Positions 45,491 through 53,637 of a DNA stretch of 64,000 nt are shown piece after piece (the first letter of the stretch is position 1; every line of letters begins with the position of its first letter). Source of the stretch: a virus. The DNA is taken from positions 1-64,000 of IMG/VR virus record IMGVR_UViG_3300013233_000246, one strand, 5' to 3'. Below the pieces are notes generated by a model. That model saw only the letters and a list, made by a program, of their open reading frames with translations, searched no databases and was not told where the DNA came from. The translations under genes and the position numbers were made by a program.

Positions 45491-47827
45491 ATGGCTAAAA
45501 TACGCGGCAATCAAACAGAAATAGAAGAAATCTTAAACGATCCATTAGCAGCGGCGTCAAATATAAAATCTGGTTCTCTTAGGATAGCAACACAAATAGA
45601 AGTAGATGCTGGCACCGATACTTTGACAGCAGTAACACCAAATACTTTGTCAAATTTTTCTGGGCTTGGATCAATAACACTTAGTGGTTTGACAGATGTT
45701 ACGATAACAACACCGGTATTGAATGAAGTATTGACGTATAATGGTTCTACATGGGTAAATCAGGCACCATCTGGCGCAGCCGCAAACAATTGGTTGATAG
45801 CTAATAATGGTGTAGATTTCACAACATCACCAACAGCAGCTGGTAGTAATTCTATTTCTATTGGTGATAATGCCCGGAATGTAAATGGTATAAATTCAAT
45901 AACGCTGGGTACTACCGCCTATGCATATAGAACGGGCTGTGTTGCTATTGGTAATGCATCACGAGCAAACCGCGACGGAGCTATTGCTATTGGTGACGGA
46001 GCAAATACGAATGGAACAACAAGTAATAATGCGGCAAACATTGCCATAGGAACTGGTGCACAAGCCACCGATGGTGGTCCTAATATAGCATTGGGTAAAA
46101 ATGCATATGCAGCATCAACAGGAACTATAGCTATTGGTAGTTCTGCCAACGTTTCTGCTGTTGCATCCTTCGCGACTGTAATTGGCAATCTTTCGTCGTC
46201 CTCTTTTGATAGTTGTACTATCATTGGCGCAGGCTGCGTGTCTTCAACATTCAATCAAACGATTATCGGCAAGGATATTACTTCTGCGGATGTGCCAGTA
46301 GATGTTTCATACAGTGTTAAAATTGGTACTGGTGTTGCTGGCCAACTTAATATGTTACACTTACATACAAAAGGATTATTAGAATTGGTTGGTGACAACG
46401 CACAATTTATATTTCCCAATTATATTACAGCTTCTATTCCGGCTACAACGACTGAAGGTGGTGCTATATGGGATGCAACAACCAAAGAACTTAAGATTTA
46501 TAATGGAACTGCATTTACTGCAATTGGTGGCGGGGGTGGACTCGCCAACATTGTTGAGGATACTACACCACAATTGGGTGGTAATTTAGATGTAAATGGT
46601 TTTGATATTATTACTCCATCGAGTTCAACCGCAACATCACCATCACATATACAAATACGTGGTGGTGACAAAACATATGTTGGTGGTGGATATGCTGCTG
46701 ATAGTGTACATTTGTATGGTGGATCTGCGACCAATAATAACCAGGCGGGTGCTGTTTTTTTGCAAGCTGGTAATGCTTCAGGAACAAGCGATGGTGGTGG
46801 TATAACAATAGAATCGGGTTCGGCAACAGGAACTGGTGCATGTGGTACAGTGAATATACGTGGGGTTGATACATCAGGTGCAACTGTTACTAGCGCAGGC
46901 TCTATGGTTTTGCGTGGTGGTAATGCTTTTGGTAGCGCTACTTCCACTGCTGGTGGTGATATATCTATGTATGGTGGTAGTGCAGTCGGCGGCACTGCTG
47001 GTGTAATTACTATAAGGGGTGGCCTGCCATCTGGTTCAGGAGTATCTTCTACGGTGCCTGGTGCAGTCAACATTACAGCTGGCGGGCATCTTACTACATA
47101 TGGTAGTGGTTCAGATTTAAACCTTAAAGCTGGTGCTGGTTTTTTCGGGGCGGGTTTTATTGGTGGTGATGTTAACATTGATGGTGGCCCCGGTAATTCT
47201 AATGCTGACGGTGGTCATGTAAATATAACAGGTGGCAATACCACATATTTTAGTACACAGAGAACCCCTGGTAATGTAGTAATCGCGGGTGGAACAGGCA
47301 CAACACTTGCAGATGGTGGTAATATATCTATTGTTGGTGGTGCTGCGACGGGAGCTGCCTATGGCGGCAATGTCACTATTAAAGGAGGTGCTGATGTAGC
47401 AGGTAATGGTATTGTTGCTATTGGTAATAGTACGGACGGTGCTAAATTAGTATTTAATAACGGAACTAAGATTACAATGTCTGGTACTTTGGATGCCACC
47501 AACAATGACATTGATAATATTAAGACTATTACATTTAACGGTGAAGTTGCTAATACTACAACAACACAGACAGTGGATTGGACTGTTGGTCAAAAACAAA
47601 AGACTACTATTACGGCAGCAACCACAATCACATTTACTGCTCCAATAGGTCTTGCTAATTTAACACTCAAGATTATTAATGGAGGACTTGGTATAATTAC
47701 TTGGCCTGTTAGCATTAAATGGCCTGGCGGTACGGAACCAACATGGACTAGTTCTGGTACTGATATAGTAACGTTCTATTATGATGGGACGGATTATTTT
47801 GGCAGCGCAAGTTTGGCATTTGCATAA
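45491..47827 (+). CDS. Adhesin with YadA-head-like and Gly-Gly repeats (778 aa)
   Basis: Residues ~120-255 hold repeats of the left-handed YadA head type: NSITLGTTAYA, GCVAIGNASRA, GAIAIGDGANT, ANIAIGTGAQA, PNIALGKNAYA, GTIAIGSSANV. A NIVEDTTPQLGGNLDVNGFDI linker, shared with the previous gene, leads to Gly-Gly repeats (VHLYGGSA, VNIRGVD, MVLRGGNA, ISMYGGSA, VNITGGN, VVIAGGT, VTIKGGA). The C-terminal domain is TVDWTVGQKQKTTITAATTITFTAP ... GIITWPVSIKWPGG, a common phage fibre end. Probably a trimeric receptor-binding fibre; last gene of the array. Confidence 0.78.
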   Translation: MAKIRGNQTEIEEILNDPLAAASNIKSGSLRIATQIEVDAGTDTLTAVTPNTLSNFSGLGSITLSGLTDVTITTPVLNEVLTYNGSTWVNQAPSGAAANNWLIANNGVDFTTSPTAAGSNSISIGDNARNVNGINSITLGTTAYAYRTGCVAIGNASRANRDGAIAIGDGANTNGTTSNNAANIAIGTGAQATDGGPNIALGKNAYAASTGTIAIGSSANVSAVASFATVIGNLSSSSFDSCTIIGAGCVSSTFNQTIIGKDITSADVPVDVSYSVKIGTGVAGQLNMLHLHTKGLLELVGDNAQFIFPNYITASIPATTTEGGAIWDATTKELKIYNGTAFTAIGGGGGLANIVEDTTPQLGGNLDVNGFDIITPSSSTATSPSHIQIRGGDKTYVGGGYAADSVHLYGGSATNNNQAGAVFLQAGNASGTSDGGGITIESGSATGTGACGTVNIRGVDTSGATVTSAGSMVLRGGNAFGSATSTAGGDISMYGGSAVGGTAGVITIRGGLPSGSGVSSTVPGAVNITAGGHLTTYGSGSDLNLKAGAGFFGAGFIGGDVNIDGGPGNSNADGGHVNITGGNTTYFSTQRTPGNVVIAGGTGTTLADGGNISIVGGAATGAAYGGNVTIKGGADVAGNGIVAIGNSTDGAKLVFNNGTKITMSGTLDATNNDIDNIKTITFNGEVANTTTTQTVDWTVGQKQKTTITAATTITFTAPIGLANLTLKIINGGLGIITWPVSIKWPGGTEPTWTSSGTDIVTFYYDGTDYFGSASLAFA

Positions 47828-47867
47828 TAAAATTGGGTTACTGAATATTCAGTAACCCAATTTTATT
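47826..47867 (+). terminator. 42-bp perfect palindrome terminator
   Basis: Bases 47826-47867 read identically on both strands, centred between 47846 and 47847 (arms include GGGTTACTGAAT/ATTCAGTAACCC), with TTTTATT after the stem. It closes the fibre array before gene 32 and could act in both directions. Confidence 0.88.
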
Positions 47868-47887
47868 GCAACTATTTTAAAATAAAT

Positions 47888-47895
47888 GATAAATA
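47888..47895 (+). promoter_or_regulatory. T4-like late promoter before gene 32
   Basis: GATAAATA, 12 bp upstream of start of the consensus sigma70 promoter; gives gene 32 a possible late input. Confidence 0.4.
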
Positions 47896-47899
47896 AGTA

Positions 47900-47927
47900 T
47901 TGACAAGTAATATTTATATGGTATAAT
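47900..47927 (+). promoter_or_regulatory. Consensus sigma70-type promoter before gene 32
   Basis: TTGACA (47900-47905), 16-bp spacer, TATAAT (47922-47927): a full match to both boxes. The leader to the ATG at 48010 is about 75 bases with GAAGGAG before the ATG. Confidence 0.85.
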
Positions 47928-48009
47928 TTGTCGCATTGATAGGCAATGCTTAAATAACCTATTGATAAGAAAAGCCAATTTAGATAATAAGAAATGAAGG
48001 AGAAATGAA

Positions 48010-48933
48010 ATGGCACTCACTATAGAACAGCTCCAAGCTGTATTCACCAAAAGCGATAACACCGAATCACGTCCAAGCAACTATTACAGGTTCTGGGATA
48101 TGAAATTTGGCGAAACCGCAACCGTACGTTTTTTACCAGACGCTAATGAAAATAACCCATTAGGATTCATGGTTGAAAAACTTATGCACAACCTTACAAT
48201 TAACGGCGAACGTCGTTCAGTACCTTGTCGCAAGATGGTCAATGAAGATTGCCCTATTTGTAGTGTATCAACTGCTTTCTATAAAGAAGAAGGTGATGGT
48301 TCGCAAAACGGAAAAAATTACTGGCGTAAAAAGCAACATCTTGTTCAAGCGTTAATCATCGAAGATCCACTGGCTCCAGATGCAACCACGGGCGAAAATT
48401 CTGAAGGAAAAGTTTGCTACCTTAATTTAGGTTACCAACTTTACAGTGTTATCAAAGAATCACTTACAAGTGGCGACCTTGATGCAATACCATTTGATTA
48501 TGAAAATGGTTATGATTTTATCATCAAGAAGACAGAAGGTCAAGGTGGTAATCCAAAATATGATGTTGGTTCAAAATTCTCGCGTCGTAGCACATCCTTA
48601 ACCGAAGATGAAATTGCGTTTGTAAAAGATGAAATGATTGACTTGTCAACATTAATTCCTAGTGCAATGGATCTTGATAAAATGGAAGCTATGTTAACAG
48701 CTTCACTTACAGGTGAACATTATGAAGATGGTAATTCATCTGGCGGTAATGCAACCACAGCATCAACAACTACAGAATCTACACCAGTAGTATCTGCCGT
48801 TGAATCTACACCAATTGTTGAAGTTGAATCTACACCAGTAGAAACTCAAACTGAAACATCGGCTGAATATTCTGAAAAGGGTGACGCTGTTTTGGAAATG
48901 ATTCGGAAACGTCAACAAAAATCCGCAGAATAA
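48010..48933 (+). CDS. 32: Single-stranded DNA-binding protein (gp32)
   Basis: 307 residues (T4 gp32: 301). The OB-type core has YYRFWDMKFGETATVRFLP and a zinc site His60, Cys73, Cys81, Cys84 (LMHN ... CRKMVNEDCPIC), as in T4 gp32. The C-terminus is a Ser/Thr/Glu-rich acidic tail with repeated ESTPxV units, replacing the T4 acidic domain that recruits other replication proteins. It is followed after 11 bases by uvsX, so the two are probably cotranscribed from the sigma70 promoter at 47900. Confidence 0.93.
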   Translation: MALTIEQLQAVFTKSDNTESRPSNYYRFWDMKFGETATVRFLPDANENNPLGFMVEKLMHNLTINGERRSVPCRKMVNEDCPICSVSTAFYKEEGDGSQNGKNYWRKKQHLVQALIIEDPLAPDATTGENSEGKVCYLNLGYQLYSVIKESLTSGDLDAIPFDYENGYDFIIKKTEGQGGNPKYDVGSKFSRRSTSLTEDEIAFVKDEMIDLSTLIPSAMDLDKMEAMLTASLTGEHYEDGNSSGGNATTASTTTESTPVVSAVESTPIVEVESTPVETQTETSAEYSEKGDAVLEMIRKRQQKSAE

Positions 48934-48944
48934 GGTAACTTGTT

Positions 48945-50027
48945 ATGGCTGATTTTCTCAAAGGTATAAACAAAAAACTTGAGAAATCTGGATTCGATGT
49001 GGGTGAAGCACTTCCCCCACGTTGGTGGATTTCAACTGGTAATTTTGTTTTAAATAAGATTACATCAAAACAATTTAAACGTGGTATTCCACAGGGACGT
49101 TTGACTGGGTTGACAGGGCCATCAGGAGCAGGTAAGTCATATGTACTTTGTAATATTATGCGTGAAGCACAAAAAGAAGGATGTGTTGTTGTGGCGATTG
49201 ATTCTGAAAATGCATTAGACGATGATTTTGTTAGTGCGATTGGAGTTGATATAAGTGACGATAAATATTCACATATTCACGTCGATACTATTGCTGATGT
49301 TATTAGTGTAACGTCTACTATCATACAAGGTTATAAAGCAGATTACGGTGAAGATGTAAATGCACCAAAAGTTTTTATTGGTTGTGACAGTCTTGATATG
49401 TTGATAACAGATACAGAAATGGATAATTATACCAAGAAGGGTATTGTTAAAGGCGACCAAGGACAAAAGAATAAGCAGTTGAAGGCTATGCTCCGTCCAT
49501 TAGTACATGCTATAAAAAAACTTAACGTGGCGATGGTTGTTACGGATCAAGTTTACAAAAATCAAGATACAATGAATGGTGAAGGTACTTGGATAATTAA
49601 AGATGCAGTTCAATATTCATTGTCCCAAATAATATTGATAACTAAACTTAAGCTAAAAAATGATAAAGCTGATAAACAACACATTACTGGTATTAAGATG
49701 AAGTGCTTGGCGTATAAGACACGCTTTGCACAACCATTTCAATCAGTTACTATCGAAGTCCCATATGAAACTGGAATGGACCCATATAATGGATTATTAG
49801 AAGTTGCTAAAGAACTTGGTGTTATCACACAGGCTGGATCTTGGTATGCATTTAATGGAAAAAAATTCCAATCCAAAAATTTTGATGAAATAGCTGAAGA
49901 AGTGTTGGGAGAATGCGACAAATTAAATGTTGATTTCCTTGAAGCTGCAATGGAAGATTTAGAAGAAGTTGGTGTTCCTAAGCCAATATCACGGGAAGAT
50001 AAAATCTCCAATAAGCTTGATAATTGA
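48945..50027 (+). CDS. uvsX: Recombinase UvsX (RecA-like)
   Basis: 360 residues (T4 UvsX 391). Walker A GPSGAGKS (~58-65), Walker B-type VFIGCDSLDML, catalytic Glu region VVAIDSENALDDDF, and loop sequence TKKGIVKGDQGQKNKQLKAMLR. UvsX forms filaments on single-stranded DNA and drives strand exchange in recombination-dependent replication. Adjacent to its partner gene 32. Confidence 0.93.
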   Translation: MADFLKGINKKLEKSGFDVGEALPPRWWISTGNFVLNKITSKQFKRGIPQGRLTGLTGPSGAGKSYVLCNIMREAQKEGCVVVAIDSENALDDDFVSAIGVDISDDKYSHIHVDTIADVISVTSTIIQGYKADYGEDVNAPKVFIGCDSLDMLITDTEMDNYTKKGIVKGDQGQKNKQLKAMLRPLVHAIKKLNVAMVVTDQVYKNQDTMNGEGTWIIKDAVQYSLSQIILITKLKLKNDKADKQHITGIKMKCLAYKTRFAQPFQSVTIEVPYETGMDPYNGLLEVAKELGVITQAGSWYAFNGKKFQSKNFDEIAEEVLGECDKLNVDFLEAAMEDLEEVGVPKPISREDKISNKLDN

Positions 50028-50040
50028 TACAAAATATCCC

Positions 50041-50069
50041 TTGACTTTTGTAACCATATAGTGTATACT
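50041..50069 (+). promoter_or_regulatory. Sigma70-type promoter before rlaP
   Basis: TTGACT, 17-bp spacer (with TGTAACC and ATATAGTG), TATACT. Leader of about 31 bases to the ATG at 50107 with AAGAG. It shares TGTAACC with the 22497 promoter and ATATAGTGTATA with the 56593 promoter. Confidence 0.85.
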
Positions 50070-50106
50070 GTGCGCTATATGGTTATTTTAGTTTTAAGAG
50101 AATATA

Positions 50107-50679
50107 ATGTTTACCCACCAAATTAAATCAGTTAGACGCCCAGCGGAACTAATGAAAGACAATATGATTGTTAAGCATTACGCCGGTTCTATTTCGTATG
50201 GCACAAATCTACCAACGTCCGACGTGGACTTTCGTGGTGTATTTTGTGCCGACCCAATTAATATCCTCGCACCTTTTCACGTTATTAAAGAATGTAAAGA
50301 TCAAGATGAAGAAGATACTAAGTTGTTTGAATTAAGACACTTCTTTAAACTGTGTGTGGATTGTAACCCAAATATTATTGAAACATTATGGGTTGATGAT
50401 TCAGATATCGTCTTTCACACTCAGGTATATGATTATATTCGTAGTTATCGAAATGATTTATTATCGCAAAAGATTGCCTATACAACTTCAGGGTATGCGA
50501 TAGCTCAATTAAAGCGGCTGAAAAGTGCTAAGAAACATGTTAATTATTTACCAGATTTAATACAGTTGTGTAAATTATTATCGAACGCTGTTATAGATGG
50601 CATTATAGATGAAGAGTTTATAGATATTAATTGTGGAAACAAAGTACTTACTTTTATGCGGGAAAATAAATACATATGA
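50107..50679 (+). CDS. RlaP-type nucleotidyltransferase, N-terminal half (split gene)
   Basis: 190 residues with the polymerase-beta nucleotidyltransferase signature AGSISYGTNLPTSDVDFRGV (Gly27-Ser28, Asp39, Asp41), matching the RlaP family (PF10127) linked to RNA repair pathways. The conserved C-terminal part is missing and appears in the gene at 51725, with a homing endonuclease in between. The half ends ...GNKVLTFMRENKYI at a TGA that overlaps the endonuclease's late promoter. The halves could associate, as in split ribonucleotide reductases of T4-like phages. Confidence 0.82.
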   Translation: MFTHQIKSVRRPAELMKDNMIVKHYAGSISYGTNLPTSDVDFRGVFCADPINILAPFHVIKECKDQDEEDTKLFELRHFFKLCVDCNPNIIETLWVDDSDIVFHTQVYDYIRSYRNDLLSQKIAYTTSGYAIAQLKRLKSAKKHVNYLPDLIQLCKLLSNAVIDGIIDEEFIDINCGNKVLTFMRENKYI

Positions 50680-50685
50680 TAAATA
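50678..50685 (+). promoter_or_regulatory. T4-like late promoter of inserted endonuclease
   Basis: GATAAATA overlapping the stop codon of the rlaP N-half; the endonuclease ATG at 50719 follows with AAGGAG. Confidence 0.55.
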
Positions 50686-50718
50686 CTTACACACAATTGG
50701 CGTGTATAAGGAGTCATA

Positions 50719-51753
50719 ATGTATACAGCAGAAAAATTAAAGAACAAAATAGAAAAAAAACTGATACGCAAAGATGGTAGACTCAATTCACCATTTTTAC
50801 AAAACGAAGAAGCCAAAAAATTAATAAAGGCAGCAAGGGAAATAACTAAAGATTTTTTAGATGATACTGCAACATTTTCACAAGTTTGGTGGCATATAAA
50901 AAACGATATTATGTATATACCATTATGTGTTGGATGTAATAAAACGGTACCATGGAATAGTAAATATTCAAGATTTTGCACTCAACATTGTGCGGTCACT
51001 TCGGAAGAAGCTTCACACAGGATGAGTAAACAATTTGGGGGAAAGAAACGATCCCAAAAGGATATTTTAGCCGCAGTTGAAGGAAGAAAAGCTTGGACAA
51101 AAAAACGTGGTTATTATCATAGTAAGGAAACAAGGAAAAAATTAAGTTTCGTTAAAATGGGAAAAGATAATCCTATGTTTGGAAAACCTGCGTGGAATCG
51201 TGGATTAATTGGAATAGATAACCCTACATTTGGTAAAACGAGACCATGTACAGGGATGAAAGGTAAAGACAATCCTCAATATGGTCGGTCCCCATCGCCG
51301 AGAGCTGGTAGAGGTATTAGTGGACACTTTAATGGAAATTATTTTAGAAGTAGTTTAGAATTATTGTACTTAATTTATTGGTATGTTAATAATATTGAGA
51401 TTATTAATGCAGAAACGAAAAGATTTAGGGTAGAATATATTGGTACGGATGATACTCATCATACTTATTCGCCGGATTTTTACCTATGCGAACAAAACAC
51501 ATTGGTAGAATTAAAACCAGAAAAGTTGCATACTAATACTGAAGTTATACTTAAATTTAATGCTTTAAAAAATCATCATTCAGATATCAATTGTGAACTA
51601 AGAGGATTTAAAGGGATTGCTGGTTTTATAAGAGATATCATAGAGATGAATAAAATTGAAGATTATAAACAAAATGGTTTATTAAAAATTACAGATAAAC
51701 AATATGAAAGGTTGAAACGAAATTATGGTGACATCATTAGAGCAACTCTTTGA
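50719..51753 (+). CDS. Homing endonuclease: NUMOD3 repeats plus PD-(D/E)XK core
   Basis: 344 residues. Residues ~85-95 hold a Cys cluster (LCVGCNKT ... RFCTQHC). Residues ~135-200 contain NUMOD3-type DNA-binding repeats (KDNPMFGKPAWNRGL, IDNPTFGKTR, KDNPQYGRS). The C-terminal region has FRSSLE ... YSPDFYLCEQNTLVELKPEK, a PD-(D/E)XK catalytic set laid out like the phage's own gp4. Inserted within rlaP and carrying its own late promoter. Its last 29 bases overlap the start of the rlaP C-half in another frame. Confidence 0.85.
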   Translation: MYTAEKLKNKIEKKLIRKDGRLNSPFLQNEEAKKLIKAAREITKDFLDDTATFSQVWWHIKNDIMYIPLCVGCNKTVPWNSKYSRFCTQHCAVTSEEASHRMSKQFGGKKRSQKDILAAVEGRKAWTKKRGYYHSKETRKKLSFVKMGKDNPMFGKPAWNRGLIGIDNPTFGKTRPCTGMKGKDNPQYGRSPSPRAGRGISGHFNGNYFRSSLELLYLIYWYVNNIEIINAETKRFRVEYIGTDDTHHTYSPDFYLCEQNTLVELKPEKLHTNTEVILKFNALKNHHSDINCELRGFKGIAGFIRDIIEMNKIEDYKQNGLLKITDKQYERLKRNYGDIIRATL

Positions 51754-52423
51754 ACATTATTCTATAAATGATGAAGATAAAAATCGCATGGCTCATGTAT
51801 ATATGCCAAAACAAAAGGATTTTGTTTCGTTGGTGCAATATTTTGGCAATGCGAAAATGTTGAAATTAAATTTAAATGAATGGAATAAAAATCATAGATT
51901 GATACCATATGGTAATAATATTTATGGAATATATGAACAAGCCGGATATGATTTATATGATTCTAGAGGAAACCTAAATAGTACGTTTGAAGGCAATCGC
52001 GAAGATTGTGGAAATCCTATCATGATTGTTAAATTTAATGTTGAAGTATACAAACAAACAAAGGAAGAGTATAATAGGTTTTGGGAATGGAGGAATAATA
52101 GAAATCCAATTAGAATGGCAATGGAAGAAGAATTTAATTTTGATGGTAAACATGCTATGCATTTAGTTCGGCTGTTAAGAATGGGTGAAGAAGTTCTAAC
52201 AACCGGTCAGATTATTGTTAAACGTCCAGATGCAGATGAACTACTTGGTATCCGCAATGGTTCTATGACGTATGAAGAAATTGTTGAATATGCCGAAGAC
52301 ATGGATAATAATATCAAGAAAAATTTATTGAAAAATACAGATCTTCCAAAAAATGTGAATTTGATTAAAGCATCCAACATTCTAATGAACGCACAAGAAA
52401 TGGTTTGGAGTAATGATGCCTAA
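51725..52423 (+). CDS. RlaP-type nucleotidyltransferase, C-terminal half (split gene)
   Basis: 232 residues with the family's C-terminal signature FDGKHAMHLVRLLRMGEEVLTTGQIIVKRPDADELLGIRNG (~139-178), preceded by an AHVYMPKQKDFVSLVQYFGNAKMLKL domain. It lacks the catalytic GS...D-x-D part, which is in the gene at 50107. The ATG at 51725 lies inside the endonuclease coding region with no obvious ribosome site, so translation probably depends on coupling. Frame intact, suggesting both halves are kept. Confidence 0.8.
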   Translation: MVTSLEQLFEHYSINDEDKNRMAHVYMPKQKDFVSLVQYFGNAKMLKLNLNEWNKNHRLIPYGNNIYGIYEQAGYDLYDSRGNLNSTFEGNREDCGNPIMIVKFNVEVYKQTKEEYNRFWEWRNNRNPIRMAMEEEFNFDGKHAMHLVRLLRMGEEVLTTGQIIVKRPDADELLGIRNGSMTYEEIVEYAEDMDNNIKKNLLKNTDLPKNVNLIKASNILMNAQEMVWSNDA

Positions 52424-52952
52424 AACAAACTCGGATGAGTCAGTACTGAATTTTGGAACTGACAGTCCGTTGTTTACCAAAAAGAAAACCATCAAAAAGA
52501 AGGCACCCAAGAAAAAGATCGCAGTACCAAAAAAGGCAAGGCGTAAAGTTGACCCATTGGAAAACAGCAGTCCATTGTTTGTGGAAAAGGAACCCCCAAA
52601 GAAGCGCGGTCCAAAATCACATGCGCAGATTGAAGAAGAAGCGATTATTACTGAAAATAAACGTGTTGCTAAAAAGGCAACTGCACGCGCAAAGAAATTA
52701 CCAAAAAAGAAAGCTAGGGTTTATCCTAAAGTTACTTCACCAAAAAATTGCAAACACATTCTTCCAGCTTTTAAAAAACAGTTATTGGCACAATGGAAAT
52801 TATTGGAAGATGGGACATTGGCAGAATCTTCTGCTGTTGCTAGTTACATTAATGGTGTAATGGTTGTATGTAAAGAAAAACATCCAAAAGAATATGAAGA
52901 ATTATATATATTAAAAGCAATAGCAAAGAAGGTTTATATTGAACGAAGCTGA
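52416..52952 (+). CDS. Lys-rich basic protein (178 aa)
   Basis: The ATG at 52416 is preferred to 52413 for spacing to TTTGGAG. The first ~110 residues are dominated by Lys/Pro/Arg with a duplicated SPLF motif (DSPLFTKKKTIKKK and SSPLFVEKEPPKKR). The C-terminal ~60 residues (HILPAFKKQLLAQWKLLEDGTLAESSAVASYINGVM) form a helical domain. Probably nucleic-acid binding by charge; family unknown. Overlaps the next start. Confidence 0.6.
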   Translation: MPKTNSDESVLNFGTDSPLFTKKKTIKKKAPKKKIAVPKKARRKVDPLENSSPLFVEKEPPKKRGPKSHAQIEEEAIITENKRVAKKATARAKKLPKKKARVYPKVTSPKNCKHILPAFKKQLLAQWKLLEDGTLAESSAVASYINGVMVVCKEKHPKEYEELYILKAIAKKVYIERS

Positions 52953-53625
52953 AATCAATAATTTAAGAGAATTATATATTCAAGATTTGAGTAAGATAGT
53001 CAATTGCGGTGGCAATGATAGACCACGAGTACGACATCCTGGAAAATGGGCAAAGTTGGATTCTGTTGTTAATTTGAAAGAAAGTGCAATAACATTGGAT
53101 GGAAGAAAAGTTTGGTGTTGGTCGGATTTGCATTTCTGGCATTGGAACATTCTTGAATTTAGTGAACGTCCATATCCTGATATGTATACAATGCATGAAC
53201 ACTTACTCGCAAATCACAATGAACTTGTGGGTAAAGATGATATTGTTATTTGGGGTGGTGATATTGGCTTTAAAGGTACAACTATTCTCAATGAAATGTT
53301 GTCCGAATATAATGGTTACAAAATCCTTATTGTTGGTAACCATGATTTTAATGGTAAGAAACTTCGCAAATTGGATTTTGATGAAACACATTTAATTTAT
53401 ACAATTGAAACGCCAGAAATTGGGATGGTATTTACACATTATCCGATGTATAATGTACCAGAGGATTGGGTTAACGTACATGGACATTTACATGTGTTCC
53501 CCAACCCATTTTCTGATCATCCACGACACATCAACATTAATTGTGAAGTGCAAGGATATAAACCAAGACCTTTGGATGAAATAAAAGAACAGGCAAGAAT
53601 TAAACTTATAGCAGATAATATATAG
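52939..53625 (+). CDS. Calcineurin-like metallophosphoesterase
   Basis: TTG start at 52939 with AAGAAGG upstream. 228 residues with all metal-binding motifs: SDLHFWH (Asp63, His65), GGDIG (Asp108), GNHDF (Asn134, His135), HYP (His167) and HGHLH (His181, His183). It cleaves phosphate esters; nucleic-acid or nucleotide substrates are usual. Sits in the RNA-repair-rich region, so an RNA end or nucleotide-signal substrate is plausible, but the sequence does not tell. Confidence 0.85.
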   Translation: MNEAEINNLRELYIQDLSKIVNCGGNDRPRVRHPGKWAKLDSVVNLKESAITLDGRKVWCWSDLHFWHWNILEFSERPYPDMYTMHEHLLANHNELVGKDDIVIWGGDIGFKGTTILNEMLSEYNGYKILIVGNHDFNGKKLRKLDFDETHLIYTIETPEIGMVFTHYPMYNVPEDWVNVHGHLHVFPNPFSDHPRHININCEVQGYKPRPLDEIKEQARIKLIADNI

Positions 53626-53637
53626 GAATGAATAGAC

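Noticed and set aside
46498-47178. 226-codon open frame on the minus strand
   Set aside because: Antisense to the Gly-Gly repeats of the 45491 adhesin; Pro/Ala-rich sequence is the mirror of GGT/GGC codons, with no ribosome site or promoter.
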